Positions 1-6,571 of a stretch of DNA of 64,000 nucleotides are shown piece after piece. The position numbers and the translations under genes are program-made. The stretch spans positions 1,674,001 through 1,738,000 of the forward strand of contig NZ_CP059888.1 in assembly GCF_016469335.1 (NCBI RefSeq). The letters are read 5' to 3'. The DNA comes from Flocculibacter collagenilyticus (lineage in GTDB: Bacteria; Pseudomonadota; Gammaproteobacteria; Enterobacterales; Alteromonadaceae). Positions within the stretch are counted from its first letter, which is position 1, and each line of letters begins with the position of its first letter. The notes under the pieces were generated by a model. That model saw only the letters and a list, made by a program, of their open reading frames with translations. It made no database searches and had not been told where the DNA came from.

Positions 1-21
1 AAAAAATGAAAATGGTTAAAT

Positions 22-465
22 TTGTCTCAGTTTATAGACTGGACATATGAGACGGGTAGGAAAGGGCAGGGAATCGGTACGCCATTAGATGAAAAAGAGC
101 TATTACTAGCGGCTGAAATCGGGATTGAGCACCCAGAAAAAGTAAGAAGTATTTATGTTGATGAAGTTCCTTACCCACATAAAAATGTTGCATTAAAATT
201 TATTGGTGAAGCTGTCGGGCTTGTTGGTGAAGGAATAATTAATAATGCACAAGTTTGCGGTTACTCAATTTATTCGCGAAAAGACTTTGTGTTAAATAGA
301 CCAAAACTAGCTCATGAGTTGGTGCATGTGTTGCAGATTGAAAGATCCGGTTTAGACAATGTAGTAACTCAACATTTTTCTGATATGGCAAAGTATGGAT
401 ACGATAAAGCACCGTCAGAAGTTGAAGCTTCTGAAGCCAACAAAAAATACAGTGCCAACTGGTAG
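22..465 (+). CDS. Uncharacterised HExxH metalloprotease-like protein
   Basis: A 147-residue protein with a TTG start; an in-frame stop lies just upstream at 7-9, so the gene cannot begin outside the window in this frame. No clear Shine-Dalgarno is visible. Near residues 99-106 it carries HELVHVLQ, an HExxH zinc-binding motif, followed by a Tyr-Asp-rich stretch and an acidic SEVEASE segment that could give the third metal ligand. The middle part (SIYVDEVPYPH, then GYSIYSR) resembles a family of small bacterial proteins of unknown role with the same HExxH-x-Q arrangement. No signal peptide or membrane segment is visible. Peptidase activity is inferred from the motif alone. It is the first of several small + strand genes with regular gaps. 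Confidence 0.6.
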   Translation: MSQFIDWTYETGRKGQGIGTPLDEKELLLAAEIGIEHPEKVRSIYVDEVPYPHKNVALKFIGEAVGLVGEGIINNAQVCGYSIYSRKDFVLNRPKLAHELVHVLQIERSGLDNVVTQHFSDMAKYGYDKAPSEVEASEANKKYSANW

Positions 466-510
466 CCAAAAATGATTTTTTGCTACGTACAAACCTTGCA
501 AATTAATTAA

Positions 511-572
511 GGTGCTAAGCTAGGCTCAGTTCAACTTTTGATATACATCTTAGCCTAGCGTTACCAGCATCA
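511..572. repeat. Imperfect two-arm inverted repeat between small genes
   Basis: Inner arms GCTAGGCT (519-526) and AGCCTAGC (552-559) are perfectly complementary. Outer arms GGTGCT (511-516) and AGCATC (567-572) pair with one mismatch, with unequal unpaired bases between inner and outer arms. About 60 bp overall with a 25-nt central loop. The two-arm shape with unpaired spacers recalls integron attC sites, but the consensus core GTTRRRY is not met (the right side reads GTTACCA). It could equally be a transcription terminator-like hairpin. Confidence 0.4.
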
Positions 573-629
573 TAGTGGGGAATCCTAAAGTGGGGCATGT
601 ATTTCAAAATTTGTTGGAAGGACGTCATA

Positions 630-1076
630 TTGAAGTTTAAAAAAGGTTCGAAGCAATCGATTATGTTTGTATTTGAATTTCAGTCTTTACCTTCTCTTCG
701 AGCTGGATTTAAGAAGCATTATGAACGCTTATCTCAGTATGAACCTTCGATAATGCAATTAGATAATGGCACTTTTCATTTGAGAATTACCAAACTTGTA
801 AGTTATGAAGAAAGCGAGATATTAAAAATTAAAGAAGAGCTGGTCGAAGATACAAAATGCTATGGTGGTAAGTTTGTAGAGTGGAAAGTACACAAGGTAG
901 TCAAAGGAAACTCTTTTAAAAATAAGACGGTTAGTATTAAGTCTAAAATAGTAAACATTTTTACTGTCGCAGATGATGCTAGGACTTCGAGAGTTTATAA
1001 AATGCCTTTTTATTCAATTCTGGCAATTTTGATTATTGTTTTAATTAGCTCTATCGTTAGGTATTGGGTAATTTAA
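630..1076 (+). CDS. Small membrane-anchored protein, RraB-like fold possible
   Basis: Start chosen at TTG 630 because GGAAGGA lies 7 bases upstream; ATG 597 (159 aa) is the longer in-frame alternative. The protein has an N-terminal soluble part of about 95 residues (FVFEFQSLPSL, then FHLRITKLVSYEESEI and a GGKFVEWKV segment). Its beta-helix-beta pattern resembles RraB-type ribonuclease E inhibitor domains, but this is only a pattern impression. The last ~20 residues form one hydrophobic helix (FYSILAILIIVLISSIV), so it is probably a tail-anchored inner-membrane protein. No partner gene is evident. It sits in the accessory run of short + strand ORFs. Confidence 0.5.
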   Translation: MKFKKGSKQSIMFVFEFQSLPSLRAGFKKHYERLSQYEPSIMQLDNGTFHLRITKLVSYEESEILKIKEELVEDTKCYGGKFVEWKVHKVVKGNSFKNKTVSIKSKIVNIFTVADDARTSRVYKMPFYSILAILIIVLISSIVRYWVI

Positions 1077-1194
1077 ATTTACCAAGCACATCAAAAGTAA
1101 ACGTACGAAGCTGGACTGTCGCTCATTCTTTGGGTGAGAGTCGGTCGGCAAGTAATTACCCTTTAAGTAAACTGTAAGTGGAGAATAAAATATT

Positions 1195-1650
1195 TTGAGA
1201 ACAGTCAAAGGTGACCTGCTTAAATTAGCTAAAAAAGGACAATTCGATGTGATTGTTCATGGCTGTAATTGCATCTGTACTATGGGAGCAGGAATAGCTA
1301 AACAAATTAAATCACAATATCCCTCCGCTTTCGAGGCAGACTCAAAGACCATTAAAGGGTCAAAAGAAAAACTAGGCACCTTTTCATCGTCAACAGTCAC
1401 GGTTGGAGACCATCAGCTAACAATCGTAAATGCTTATACTCAGTACCATTGGCGGGGTAATGGAAATAAAGCTGACTATGGAGCAATAAGAAGTGTTTTT
1501 AAGCAAATAAAGCAGGAGTTTGGTGGTCTTAAAATTGGCTACCCTATGATTGGTGCTGGCTTAGCTGGCGGTGACTGGTCGGTAATTTCAAGTATTATTT
1601 GTGAAGGGTTACAAAATGAAAATCATACTTTGGTGCAGTATGCTCCCTAA
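1195..1650 (+). CDS. Macrodomain protein (ADP-ribose/ADP-ribose-1''-phosphate type)
   Basis: 151 residues, TTG start with GGAG about 12 bases upstream. It is a stand-alone macrodomain: an N-terminal strand RTVKGDLLKLA, the ligand loop HGCNCICTMGAGIA with the Asn-containing GCN and glycine-rich MGAGIA motifs, VNAYTQYHW, YGAIR, a second glycine loop YPMIGAGLAGGDW, and the C-terminal HTLVQYAP signature close to the YmdB/Poa1 group. Members bind or hydrolyse ADP-ribose derivatives such as ADP-ribose-1''-phosphate, or remove ADP-ribose from targets; which applies here cannot be read from sequence. Length is normal. No ADP-ribosyltransferase toxin gene is seen beside it. Such macrodomain genes are frequent in accessory gene pools. 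Confidence 0.85.
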   Translation: MRTVKGDLLKLAKKGQFDVIVHGCNCICTMGAGIAKQIKSQYPSAFEADSKTIKGSKEKLGTFSSSTVTVGDHQLTIVNAYTQYHWRGNGNKADYGAIRSVFKQIKQEFGGLKIGYPMIGAGLAGGDWSVISSIICEGLQNENHTLVQYAP

Positions 1651-1763
1651 AACTCAAGTTAGACTATTCGTTCACGCTTATTCTAGTGCCAACACATCCG
1701 CGGCTTCGTCATTTTAGTATATGTATCTGCGCTTCATATTTAAATGTTAGGAACTTAATTGTA

Positions 1764-1901
1764 ATGGAAGATAAATTTAATTTTGATATTACAGGGTTAG
1801 TATATGGAACAAGCTACACTGATTTTGGTGCCAAGGGCTTAGGAATCGAATTCTTTCCCAAAAATACAAGTGTAATGTGGGTTGTTTCGCCACGTGTCTG
1901 A
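1764..1901 (+). CDS. Very short hypothetical protein, possibly truncated
   Basis: Starting at ATG 1764 gives a 45-residue product ending in a double stop (TGA then TAA). An upstream GTG at 1686 would lengthen the frame through what looks like non-coding spacer, so it is not used. The peptide has FDITGLVYGTSY and a GLGIEFFPKNTSVMWVV stretch but no recognisable domain, signal or cysteine. It may be the remaining N-terminus of a longer gene or a spurious ORF. GTTAGGAA lies upstream, as it does before the next gene. Confidence 0.3.
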   Translation: MEDKFNFDITGLVYGTSYTDFGAKGLGIEFFPKNTSVMWVVSPRV

Positions 1902-2005
1902 TAACTCAATGAACTCGCCCATTTTGTTCGTTGGGACGCATACATCTAAGGCCGCTTCACCAGTATGCCTTGCATGGCTAGTATGTTATTGAATAGTTAG
2001 GAATA
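1902..2005. repeat. attC-like imperfect palindrome between short genes
   Basis: Outer arms TAACTCAAT (1902-1910) and ATTGAATAGTTA (1988-1999) pair as TAACT/AGTTA plus CAAT/ATTG, with extra unpaired bases on the right arm. An inner stem GCATAC (1938-1943)/GTATGC (1963-1968) encloses a loop. The right end continues GTTAGGA, one base off the integron core GTTRRRY. About 104 bp long, within the usual attC range. The two-box pairing with bulged bases is attC-like, but consensus R boxes are imperfect and no integrase is in the window. Confidence 0.35.
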
Positions 2006-2015
2006 CCGAATAGTT

Positions 2016-2408
2016 ATGAGAAATTTGATAGTTTTTTTATTGGGAATGGCAGTCGCTTTTCCGGTTATTTGGCTTTCTAATATATTCAGTCCGACAAGTT
2101 ATGTTGTTAGAATTTTGGACAAATCTGAATGCCGAAATCCTCAGTATATAATTGAGACTAAATACCAATCAATATCGGTTAGCGGTGAACAAATTGACTA
2201 TTATGGTGCTTTAGTCCCAAACGGTGCAGAAGCGTTTATCTATGTTCATCCTCCAGATGAAAAGTCGGGTGACTTTACTTATAAAGTTGTAGCTAACTAT
2301 TCAAACTGCGTAACAATTAAGTCAGAGCCACGTACGGTTAAGCTTGGCTGGATTCTGTATGAATTTGTAGATGAAAACAATATAAAACATACAGTTCGTG
2401 CAAGGTAA
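2016..2408 (+). CDS. Hypothetical membrane-anchored or secreted protein
   Basis: 130 residues from ATG 2016. The first ~25 residues (LIVFLLGMAVAFPVIWLSNIF after a short basic start) form a signal-anchor or uncleaved signal peptide, so the rest probably faces the periplasm. The remainder is beta-strand-like, with two cysteines (DKSECRNP and YSNCVTI) that could form a disulfide. No family is recognised. It follows the attC-like palindrome with the shared GTTAGGAA motif about 18 bases before the start. Confidence 0.5.
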   Translation: MRNLIVFLLGMAVAFPVIWLSNIFSPTSYVVRILDKSECRNPQYIIETKYQSISVSGEQIDYYGALVPNGAEAFIYVHPPDEKSGDFTYKVVANYSNCVTIKSEPRTVKLGWILYEFVDENNIKHTVRAR

Positions 2409-2437
2409 TGCCTAACATGAGATTAGGGCATCAATAG

Positions 2438-2629
2438 CTAATTTAGAGCTTTTGGCGCTTTCCACATAGCATCATCTTTTGGCGTTGAATTTAATATCAC
2501 CATTATTTTTCTAATACAGGGAATTATTGCTACTTTCTTAAGTTTCGCTGATGCCACTAATCGCTGATAAGTTTCTTTTAATAAAGGGTTACTTTGTATA
2601 GCAGACACCATCGTCATGTATAAAACAGT
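2438..2629 (-). pseudogene. C-terminal remnant of an IS110-family transposase
   Basis: Reading the minus strand in one frame gives about 63 codons with the hallmark C-terminus of IS110/IS1111 transposases (Tnp_20 domain): LYMTMVSAIQSNP, then TYQRLVASAKLKKVAI, IRKIMVILNS and a terminal MWKAPKALN before a stop. The family normally reads RTVLYM...NP...Y.RL...GK..KVAL.A..RK.L..LNA...D...W. The frame is closed upstream by a TAG where an Arg codon is expected, and no catalytic DEDD or serine region is present nearby, so only the tail survives. IS1111 relatives are known to insert in integron attC sites, which is relevant to the neighbouring palindromes. Confidence 0.8.
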
Positions 2630-2802
2630 CTAATTATACTGGTCAAGCACAATAAAAGGCATGCTAAGGTTATTTATGATGGCCTCTGCTGTTTAGTTAT
2701 TTGACAGGCTGATTATGGTTCAGGCTTTGAGTGAAGCTAACCGAAGAAAATCGCAGGCTAACAACGTGTGGGAGTGATTATGTTTATATTACTTAGGAAT
2801 AT

Positions 2803-3168
2803 ATGGAAAATTTAGAGAAAATAAAAAAGATTATTCCTCTTTGGTACGCTCAAAGAAAGTGGGCCGAAGAACTACTGGTTCAATCTTTCCAGCTAGAAGA
2901 TATTCTTCAACCACAATACCGTGGTGTAAAGTTAATACCTGGCACTAACTGGATGTATCGCACACATGGTATCGGTGTGGATATCTATCGAACAGCTGAT
3001 GTCGGAGGAATTGATTTTGACTTTAACAAAATCGAGCCTGACGCATGGCGGTTACAAACGTTCTTCGAAAAACAATATAACGAAGGTAATCTACCTTTAG
3101 CTGATTATCGGGATCTCTATGAAGATGAAGGTCTATTACGAAGTGTCCTAGAGCAAGTATTAAGATAG
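2803..3168 (+). CDS. Hypothetical soluble protein (121 aa)
   Basis: Begins at ATG 2803 and encodes an acidic soluble protein. Visible features are an N-terminal helix (LEKIKKIIPLWYAQRKWAEELL), a central strand region with GTNWMYRTHGIGVDIYR and GGIDFDFNK, and a helical C-terminus (DAWRLQTFFEKQYNEG). The G-x-D-F-x-F and D-x-W-R-L pattern resembles small cytosolic proteins annotated as domains of unknown function near toxin/immunity loci, but I cannot assign it. A TTAGGAA motif lies just before the start, as upstream of the two preceding short genes. Confidence 0.5.
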   Translation: MENLEKIKKIIPLWYAQRKWAEELLVQSFQLEDILQPQYRGVKLIPGTNWMYRTHGIGVDIYRTADVGGIDFDFNKIEPDAWRLQTFFEKQYNEGNLPLADYRDLYEDEGLLRSVLEQVLR

Positions 3169-3344
3169 CGCAATATTACTAGCGCATTTAATCACTTGCT
3201 GGGAAGGGAGTATAGCGTCAGCTCTGAAAATAAAAGTGTTCGCATCGATACGGTTTTAATAATCAGAAAGAGAACGTTGAGATAATAGGGGGTATTGAGA
3301 CTGATTAATTTCAGGTAGGATGATATCTGCAAGGAAATTTAAAC

Positions 3345-3360
3345 GTGCGCCGTAGCGCAC
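3345..3360 (-). terminator. Probable terminator of the tusDCBE transcript
   Basis: Perfect 6-bp stem GTGCGC/GCGCAC around a CGTA loop, about 40 bases past the tusE stop when read on the minus strand, followed there by a T-rich run (GTTTAAATTT). The T tract is interrupted, so strength is uncertain. Confidence 0.45.
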
Positions 3361-3398
3361 TGAAACAAAACACTCGATTACTGAGTTACACGAGAGCT

Positions 3399-3728
3399 TT
3401 AAATACATTTTGCTGGTTTAGGTAAGCCTGCAATTCTTGTCGCTTGTTTGGCAGGGCCTTTTGGAAATAATTTATATAAGTATTTACTATTTCCTTTATC
3501 TTCACCTAATTGCTTCGCCATTGCTTTTACTAGCATGCGTATGGCGGGGCTAGTTTTATATTCTTTATAAAACTCTCTTACGAACATTACCACTTCCCAG
3601 TGGTTGTTGGTCATCTTAATCCCTTCAAGTTCAGCGATGTGCTCGGCAAGTGGCTTGGACCAGTCAGCTAAATTTAATAAATAACCATGTTTATCTGTTT
3701 CGTATTCTTTGTTTTCAAAATTAATCAT
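3399..3728 (-). CDS. tusE: TusE, DsrC-family sulfur carrier
   Basis: 109 residues, the usual size for TusE/DsrC. It accepts persulfide sulfur from the TusBCD complex and hands it to MnmA for 2-thiolation of the wobble uridine in Lys, Glu and Gln tRNAs. The C-terminal arm ends KPAKCI, with the penultimate cysteine that carries the persulfide; the conserved [11 protein letters not shown] and [12 protein letters not shown] segments are also present. The second DsrC cysteine ten residues upstream, seen in sulfite-reductase partners, is absent (ATRIAG instead), which fits a tRNA-thiolation role. The ATG overlaps the tusB stop, so the two are translationally coupled; it is the last gene of the operon. 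Confidence 0.93.
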   Translation of the reverse strand: MINFENKEYETDKHGYLLNLADWSKPLAEHIAELEGIKMTNNHWEVVMFVREFYKEYKTSPAIRMLVKAMAKQLGEDKGNSKYLYKLFPKGPAKQATRIAGLPKPAKCI

Positions 3729-4036
3729 TAAAGTGTTATCACCGTTTGATAAGCGAGAGTTAAGTCGACAAATTCATTGTAATTAATGGATTGTACCTTT
3801 AGGGGCTTACAATCGCTATTAAACTCATTTTCTGTAGTTACATGTCTTGCGGTAAGATCAGCTTCTAGCGCATAAGCCTTTGAAAAAGAAACTTGCTTAA
3901 CTAAGTGCTGTAGTTGTTGGCCCTCAATGTTATAAACGCCATCCTGTAGAAATAATACAGCGTCACCTTTGGCGATAATGGGTGCTAAAACGCTAACATC
4001 GTTTAGTACATGGTTAATTAAAATTAATTTGTTCAT
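3728..4036 (-). CDS. tusB: TusB, DsrH-like subunit of the TusBCD sulfur relay
   Basis: 102 residues from ATG 4036; a TTG codon directly before it is a possible alternative start. It belongs to the small DsrH/TusB family ([23 protein letters not shown] and the LFLQDGVY segment). With TusC and TusD it forms a hexamer that passes sulfur from TusA to TusE. TusB is the non-catalytic structural subunit and shows no conserved active-site cysteine. It overlaps tusE by one base and lies 50 bases after tusC, so it belongs to the same transcript. Confidence 0.88.
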   Translation of the reverse strand: MNKLILINHVLNDVSVLAPIIAKGDAVLFLQDGVYNIEGQQLQHLVKQVSFSKAYALEADLTARHVTTENEFNSDCKPLKVQSINYNEFVDLTLAYQTVITL

Positions 4037-4086
4037 CAATATTTATTCTTTATAGAAGCAGGTATAGGACTTTTTATTCATCAAGT

Positions 4087-4443
4087 TTAAAAGCTAAAAG
4101 TATGGTGTTGCTCGCTTAATAACTTTTGTATTGCTTCGTTATCAAGGACTTTAGCGTTTGGCAATAAATTAGTTTCAGTTAAATTGAAAAGAGATAAAGA
4201 TTGCTTACACACAATGATGTTTTCAACATCATATAACGCTAAGGCTTTAAATGTAGATAAGTAGTCTTTATGGCCAATGCTTTCAGGCTGTTGATTAATT
4301 TTCATAGATAAAACAGCACTTCCAAGCATAATTAGAGTGACTTCCTGCTCGACAGCAGCAAAAATCAGTGCCATATCCAAGGCTTCTCTACCTGACGGGC
4401 TGTTAAGTGGCGACTGATGACAAAGAATGCAGACTTTTTTCAT
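4087..4443 (-). CDS. tusC: TusC, DsrF-like subunit of the TusBCD sulfur relay
   Basis: 118 residues, normal for TusC/DsrF. The Rossmann-like DsrE/F fold begins with KKVCILCHQSPL and the SGREALDMALIFAA helix, followed by EVTLIMLGSAV and the YDVENIIVC strand. It acts in the cytoplasmic TusBCD complex for mnm5s2U formation in tRNA. Order and spacing (11 bases after tusD, 50 before tusB) match the conserved tusDCB arrangement. Confidence 0.9.
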   Translation of the reverse strand: MKKVCILCHQSPLNSPSGREALDMALIFAAVEQEVTLIMLGSAVLSMKINQQPESIGHKDYLSTFKALALYDVENIIVCKQSLSLFNLTETNLLPNAKVLDNEAIQKLLSEQHHTFSF

Positions 4444-4454
4444 AACGTTAGTGC

Positions 4455-4814
4455 CTATTTAAATTGAATAACTTTGTCGGTGGTGGCTGCTAACATTGCA
4501 AACTCAGCAAGCCCTGCAATAGTGTATGGCTTTGTCACAGAATGATTTTTAATACCTCTTTTTTCAGCAGCTGTTACACATAGGAGTAGGGGAGTACTAT
4601 GCGTTGCTTGAAGTTGTTGAAATGCTGTTTGAGCATTAAATTCATCACTTGGGATGTCTAGATCAATATGTGCAATATTTACTGCGTCTTGATAGAAAAA
4701 TACAGCGTTTAATTTATGGCCTTGTTTCACAACAGCGTTGCAAAAGGAAAGTGCGGCTCTGTTAGCGTCATGGGCAAACGCCGATGCATGTAATGTAATA
4801 ATAAAAGATGCCAA
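4455..4814 (-). CDS. tusD: TusD, catalytic DsrE-like sulfurtransferase subunit
   Basis: 119 residues. The start is TTG with GAGGA about 6 bases upstream on the minus strand. The DsrE fold is clear: SFIITLHASAFAHDANRAALSF, then HKLNAVFFYQDAV. The active-site cysteine that accepts sulfur from TusA lies in PLLLCVTAAEKRGI, about residue 78. It is first in a tusD-C-B-E operon. Having tusE directly behind tusB is compact; in E. coli tusE lies elsewhere, next to the BI-1 homologue yccA, and here the two arrangements are combined. Confidence 0.93.
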   Translation of the reverse strand: MASFIITLHASAFAHDANRAALSFCNAVVKQGHKLNAVFFYQDAVNIAHIDLDIPSDEFNAQTAFQQLQATHSTPLLLCVTAAEKRGIKNHSVTKPYTIAGLAEFAMLAATTDKVIQFK

Positions 4815-4837
4815 ACTATATCCTCTAAATATAAAAA

Positions 4838-4856
4838 AGGCTCCAATAAGGAGCCT
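4838..4856 (-). terminator. Rho-independent terminator after the BI-1 gene
   Basis: On the minus strand AGGCTCC-loop-GGAGCCT is followed by six T (A run at 4833-4838 on the + strand). It lies between the BI-1 stop (4887) and the tusD start (4814), so tusDCBE is probably transcribed mainly from its own promoter or by read-through. Confidence 0.8.
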
Positions 4857-4886
4857 AATTATAATCTAATTTAGATTCTAACGATA

Positions 4887-5555
4887 TTAGTCGTCACTAC
4901 CAAATGCACCAAGTAGGTGAAGAATAGAAGTGAACATATTATAAAGGTTTAAGTATAGTGAAACAGTTGCGCGGATATAGTTTGTTTCGCCACCATTTAC
5001 AATACGGCTAGTATCAAAAAGAATTAAACCAGACATTAGCATAACAATAGCAGCACTGATTGCTAATGATGCAGCAGGTACTTGGAAGAAAAGGTTAGCT
5101 AAAGAAGCTAACACTACCATGATCAAGCCTACCATTAAAAAGCCACCCATGAATGAGAAGTCTTTTTTAGTTGTAAGTGCATAACCAGATAATGCAAAAA
5201 ATACAATTGCAGTAGAACCTAGTGCTTGCATAATAAGTGAAGCGCCATTAGGCATACCAGCATAGTGATTTAACATTGGACCTAATGCAGCACCTAATAC
5301 TCCAGTAAACGCAAATACCCAGAAGATACCAGCTGACGAGTCAGCTTTTTTGTTTACTACAAATAAAAGGCCAAAGCCGACTAGAGATAGAACAAGTGCT
5401 GCCATACGGCTAATTTCAAAGAACATTGCTGCACCAGCAGTTACTGCGCTAAATGCTAATGTCATTGAAAGTAGCATATAAGTGTTTCTCAACACCTTAT
5501 TTGTTTGTAGTACTGAGGCTTGCGTGCCCGTACTATATACAGTTTGATTTTGCAT
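4887..5555 (-). CDS. yccA: Bax inhibitor-1/YccA family membrane protein
   Basis: 222 residues, ATG with GGAG upstream. Seven hydrophobic segments can be traced from about residue 25 to the end, with the C-terminal signature LNLYNMFTSILHLLGAFG typical of the BI-1 (UPF0005) family; the short tail GSDD supplies terminal acidic residues. E. coli YccA binds FtsH and modulates degradation of membrane proteins such as SecY, and family members act as pH-sensitive calcium leak channels. Which role applies here is not visible. It stands upstream of the tus genes on the same strand but is separated by a terminator. Confidence 0.92.
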   Translation of the reverse strand: MQNQTVYSTGTQASVLQTNKVLRNTYMLLSMTLAFSAVTAGAAMFFEISRMAALVLSLVGFGLLFVVNKKADSSAGIFWVFAFTGVLGAALGPMLNHYAGMPNGASLIMQALGSTAIVFFALSGYALTTKKDFSFMGGFLMVGLIMVVLASLANLFFQVPAASLAISAAIVMLMSGLILFDTSRIVNGGETNYIRATVSLYLNLYNMFTSILHLLGAFGSDD

Positions 5556-5682
5556 GGTGTGCTCCTATTTATACCTAGCAAAGATTAAAAACAATTCTGG
5601 ATACATTCTTTGGGTTTTGACTCCGAATTTCAAGGTTAATTCGTAATAAAACAAGAAATTTTAAAAAAAGATAAAAAATCAC

Positions 5683-5711
5683 TTCACATTTATAAATGAA
5701 GTAGTTAGTAT
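5683..5711 (+). promoter_or_regulatory. Sigma-70 promoter of the first tRNA-Ser
   Basis: TTCACA (5683-5688), a 17-base spacer and TAGTAT (5706-5711), followed by a GC-rich discriminator GCGCCCGC, as expected for growth-rate-controlled stable-RNA promoters. Confidence 0.65.
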
Positions 5712-5779
5712 AGCGCCCGCTTTGAAGGGATGCACATTGCTCCCAAGTAGTATCAATAGATTACATCAAGGCATATTGC

Positions 5780-5870
5780 GGTGAGGTGGCTGAGTGGTTG
5801 AAAGCACCGGTCTTGAAAACCGGCGTACGTTAATAGCGTACCCAGGGTTCAAATCCCTGCCTCACCGCCA
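5780..5870 (+). tRNA. tRNA-Ser (UGA)
   Basis: 91 nt with encoded CCA. Acceptor GGTGAGG/CCTCACC, discriminator G, D arm GTGGCTGAGTGG, anticodon loop CTTGAAA giving UGA, a long variable arm (GCGTACGTTAATAGCGTAC) as in all tRNA-Ser, and T loop GGTTCAAATCC. Identical in sequence to the copy at 6304-6394. Confidence 0.97.
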
Positions 5871-5920
5871 TCTCTCTTCAAGATTTATACTCTCTAATTT
5901 AATTTCCTAAAAAATACACT

Positions 5921-5968
5921 CTTGTTACAGTATCTACTTGTTACAGTTTCTTCTTGTTACTTTAATTC
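5921..5968 (+). repeat. Three tandem 16-bp repeats between tRNA-Ser copies
   Basis: CTTGTTACAGTATCTA, CTTGTTACAGTTTCTT and CTTGTTACTTTAATTC follow each other directly at 5921, 5937 and 5953; the third is degenerate. They lie in the 433-bp AT-rich spacer between the tRNA-Ser genes. Apart from these repeats and the promoter at 6263 I see no gene in that spacer. Confidence 0.6.
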
Positions 5969-6262
5969 GTTTTACCTAAACACATTTTACTTAAATACAT
6001 CTAAACCGCTATTCAAACAGTAAATACAAAACGTTTATGTAATCCGTTTATATATAAAGGTGTTTAGATTTTTTGCATCACCTAAACTTTTACGTTATCG
6101 CAGAGTAATTATCCTTGTTACTCCTGATGCTTTAATTAGCGGTTTTATGATGTTGGTCAAAATATTTTGTTTAAAATATCAGCGTAATCACGTTGTTTTT
6201 TATAAAAAATAATCACAATGTTTAAAAATAAACCGAACGATTCAAAATTATAAATTTAGCCC

Positions 6263-6291
6263 TTTACAAGATAATACGAACTACGTATTAT
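6263..6291 (+). promoter_or_regulatory. Sigma-70 promoter of the second tRNA-Ser
   Basis: TTTACA (6263-6268), exactly 17 bases, TATTAT (6286-6291), then a GC-rich discriminator GCGCTCC just before the tRNA. It shows that the second copy is transcribed independently of the first. Confidence 0.75.
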
Positions 6292-6303
6292 GCGCTCCAT
6301 CGC

Positions 6304-6394
6304 GGTGAGGTGGCTGAGTGGTTGAAAGCACCGGTCTTGAAAACCGGCGTACGTTAATAGCGTACCCAGGGTTCAAATCCCTGCCTCACCGCCA
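6304..6394 (+). tRNA. tRNA-Ser (UGA), second identical copy
   Basis: Same 91-nt sequence as the gene at 5780, including the CCA end, the UGA anticodon and the long variable arm. It is preceded by its own promoter and followed 10 bases later by a strong terminator. Confidence 0.97.
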
Positions 6395-6403
6395 CTAATT
6401 TAG

Positions 6404-6430
6404 AAAAGCCGCATTTATATGCGGCTTTTT
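6404..6430 (+). terminator. Rho-independent terminator after tRNA-Ser
   Basis: AAAAGCCGCAT, a short TTAT loop, then ATGCGGCTTTTT: an 11-bp stem ending in a T run. It ends the tRNA transcript before uvrY. Confidence 0.9.
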
Positions 6431-6571
6431 GCGTTTTAACTTCCTTGTAATATACTTACCACCTCTTTTGTATCACTAAACTTTTGCTTTACATTAAAGG
6501 TGGGTATGATAGCTTGAGTCATTCATAACTGTCTGATATATCTTATTGTAGTTCTACCGAGAGACAAAACC

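Noticed and set aside
1105-1145. Imperfect hairpin GGACTGTCGCTCA / TGAGAGTCGGTC between small genes
   Set aside because: Only about 9 of 12 positions pair and no core motif flanks it, so it is not listed as an attC or terminator.
1686-1763. GTG-initiated extension of the 45-residue ORF
   Set aside because: Runs through the inter-gene spacer that contains the GTTAGGAA motif; no ribosome site at the GTG.
5871-6303. Repeats between tRNA-Ser genes as a CRISPR array
   Set aside because: Three 16-bp repeats follow each other directly without spacers and the third is degenerate.
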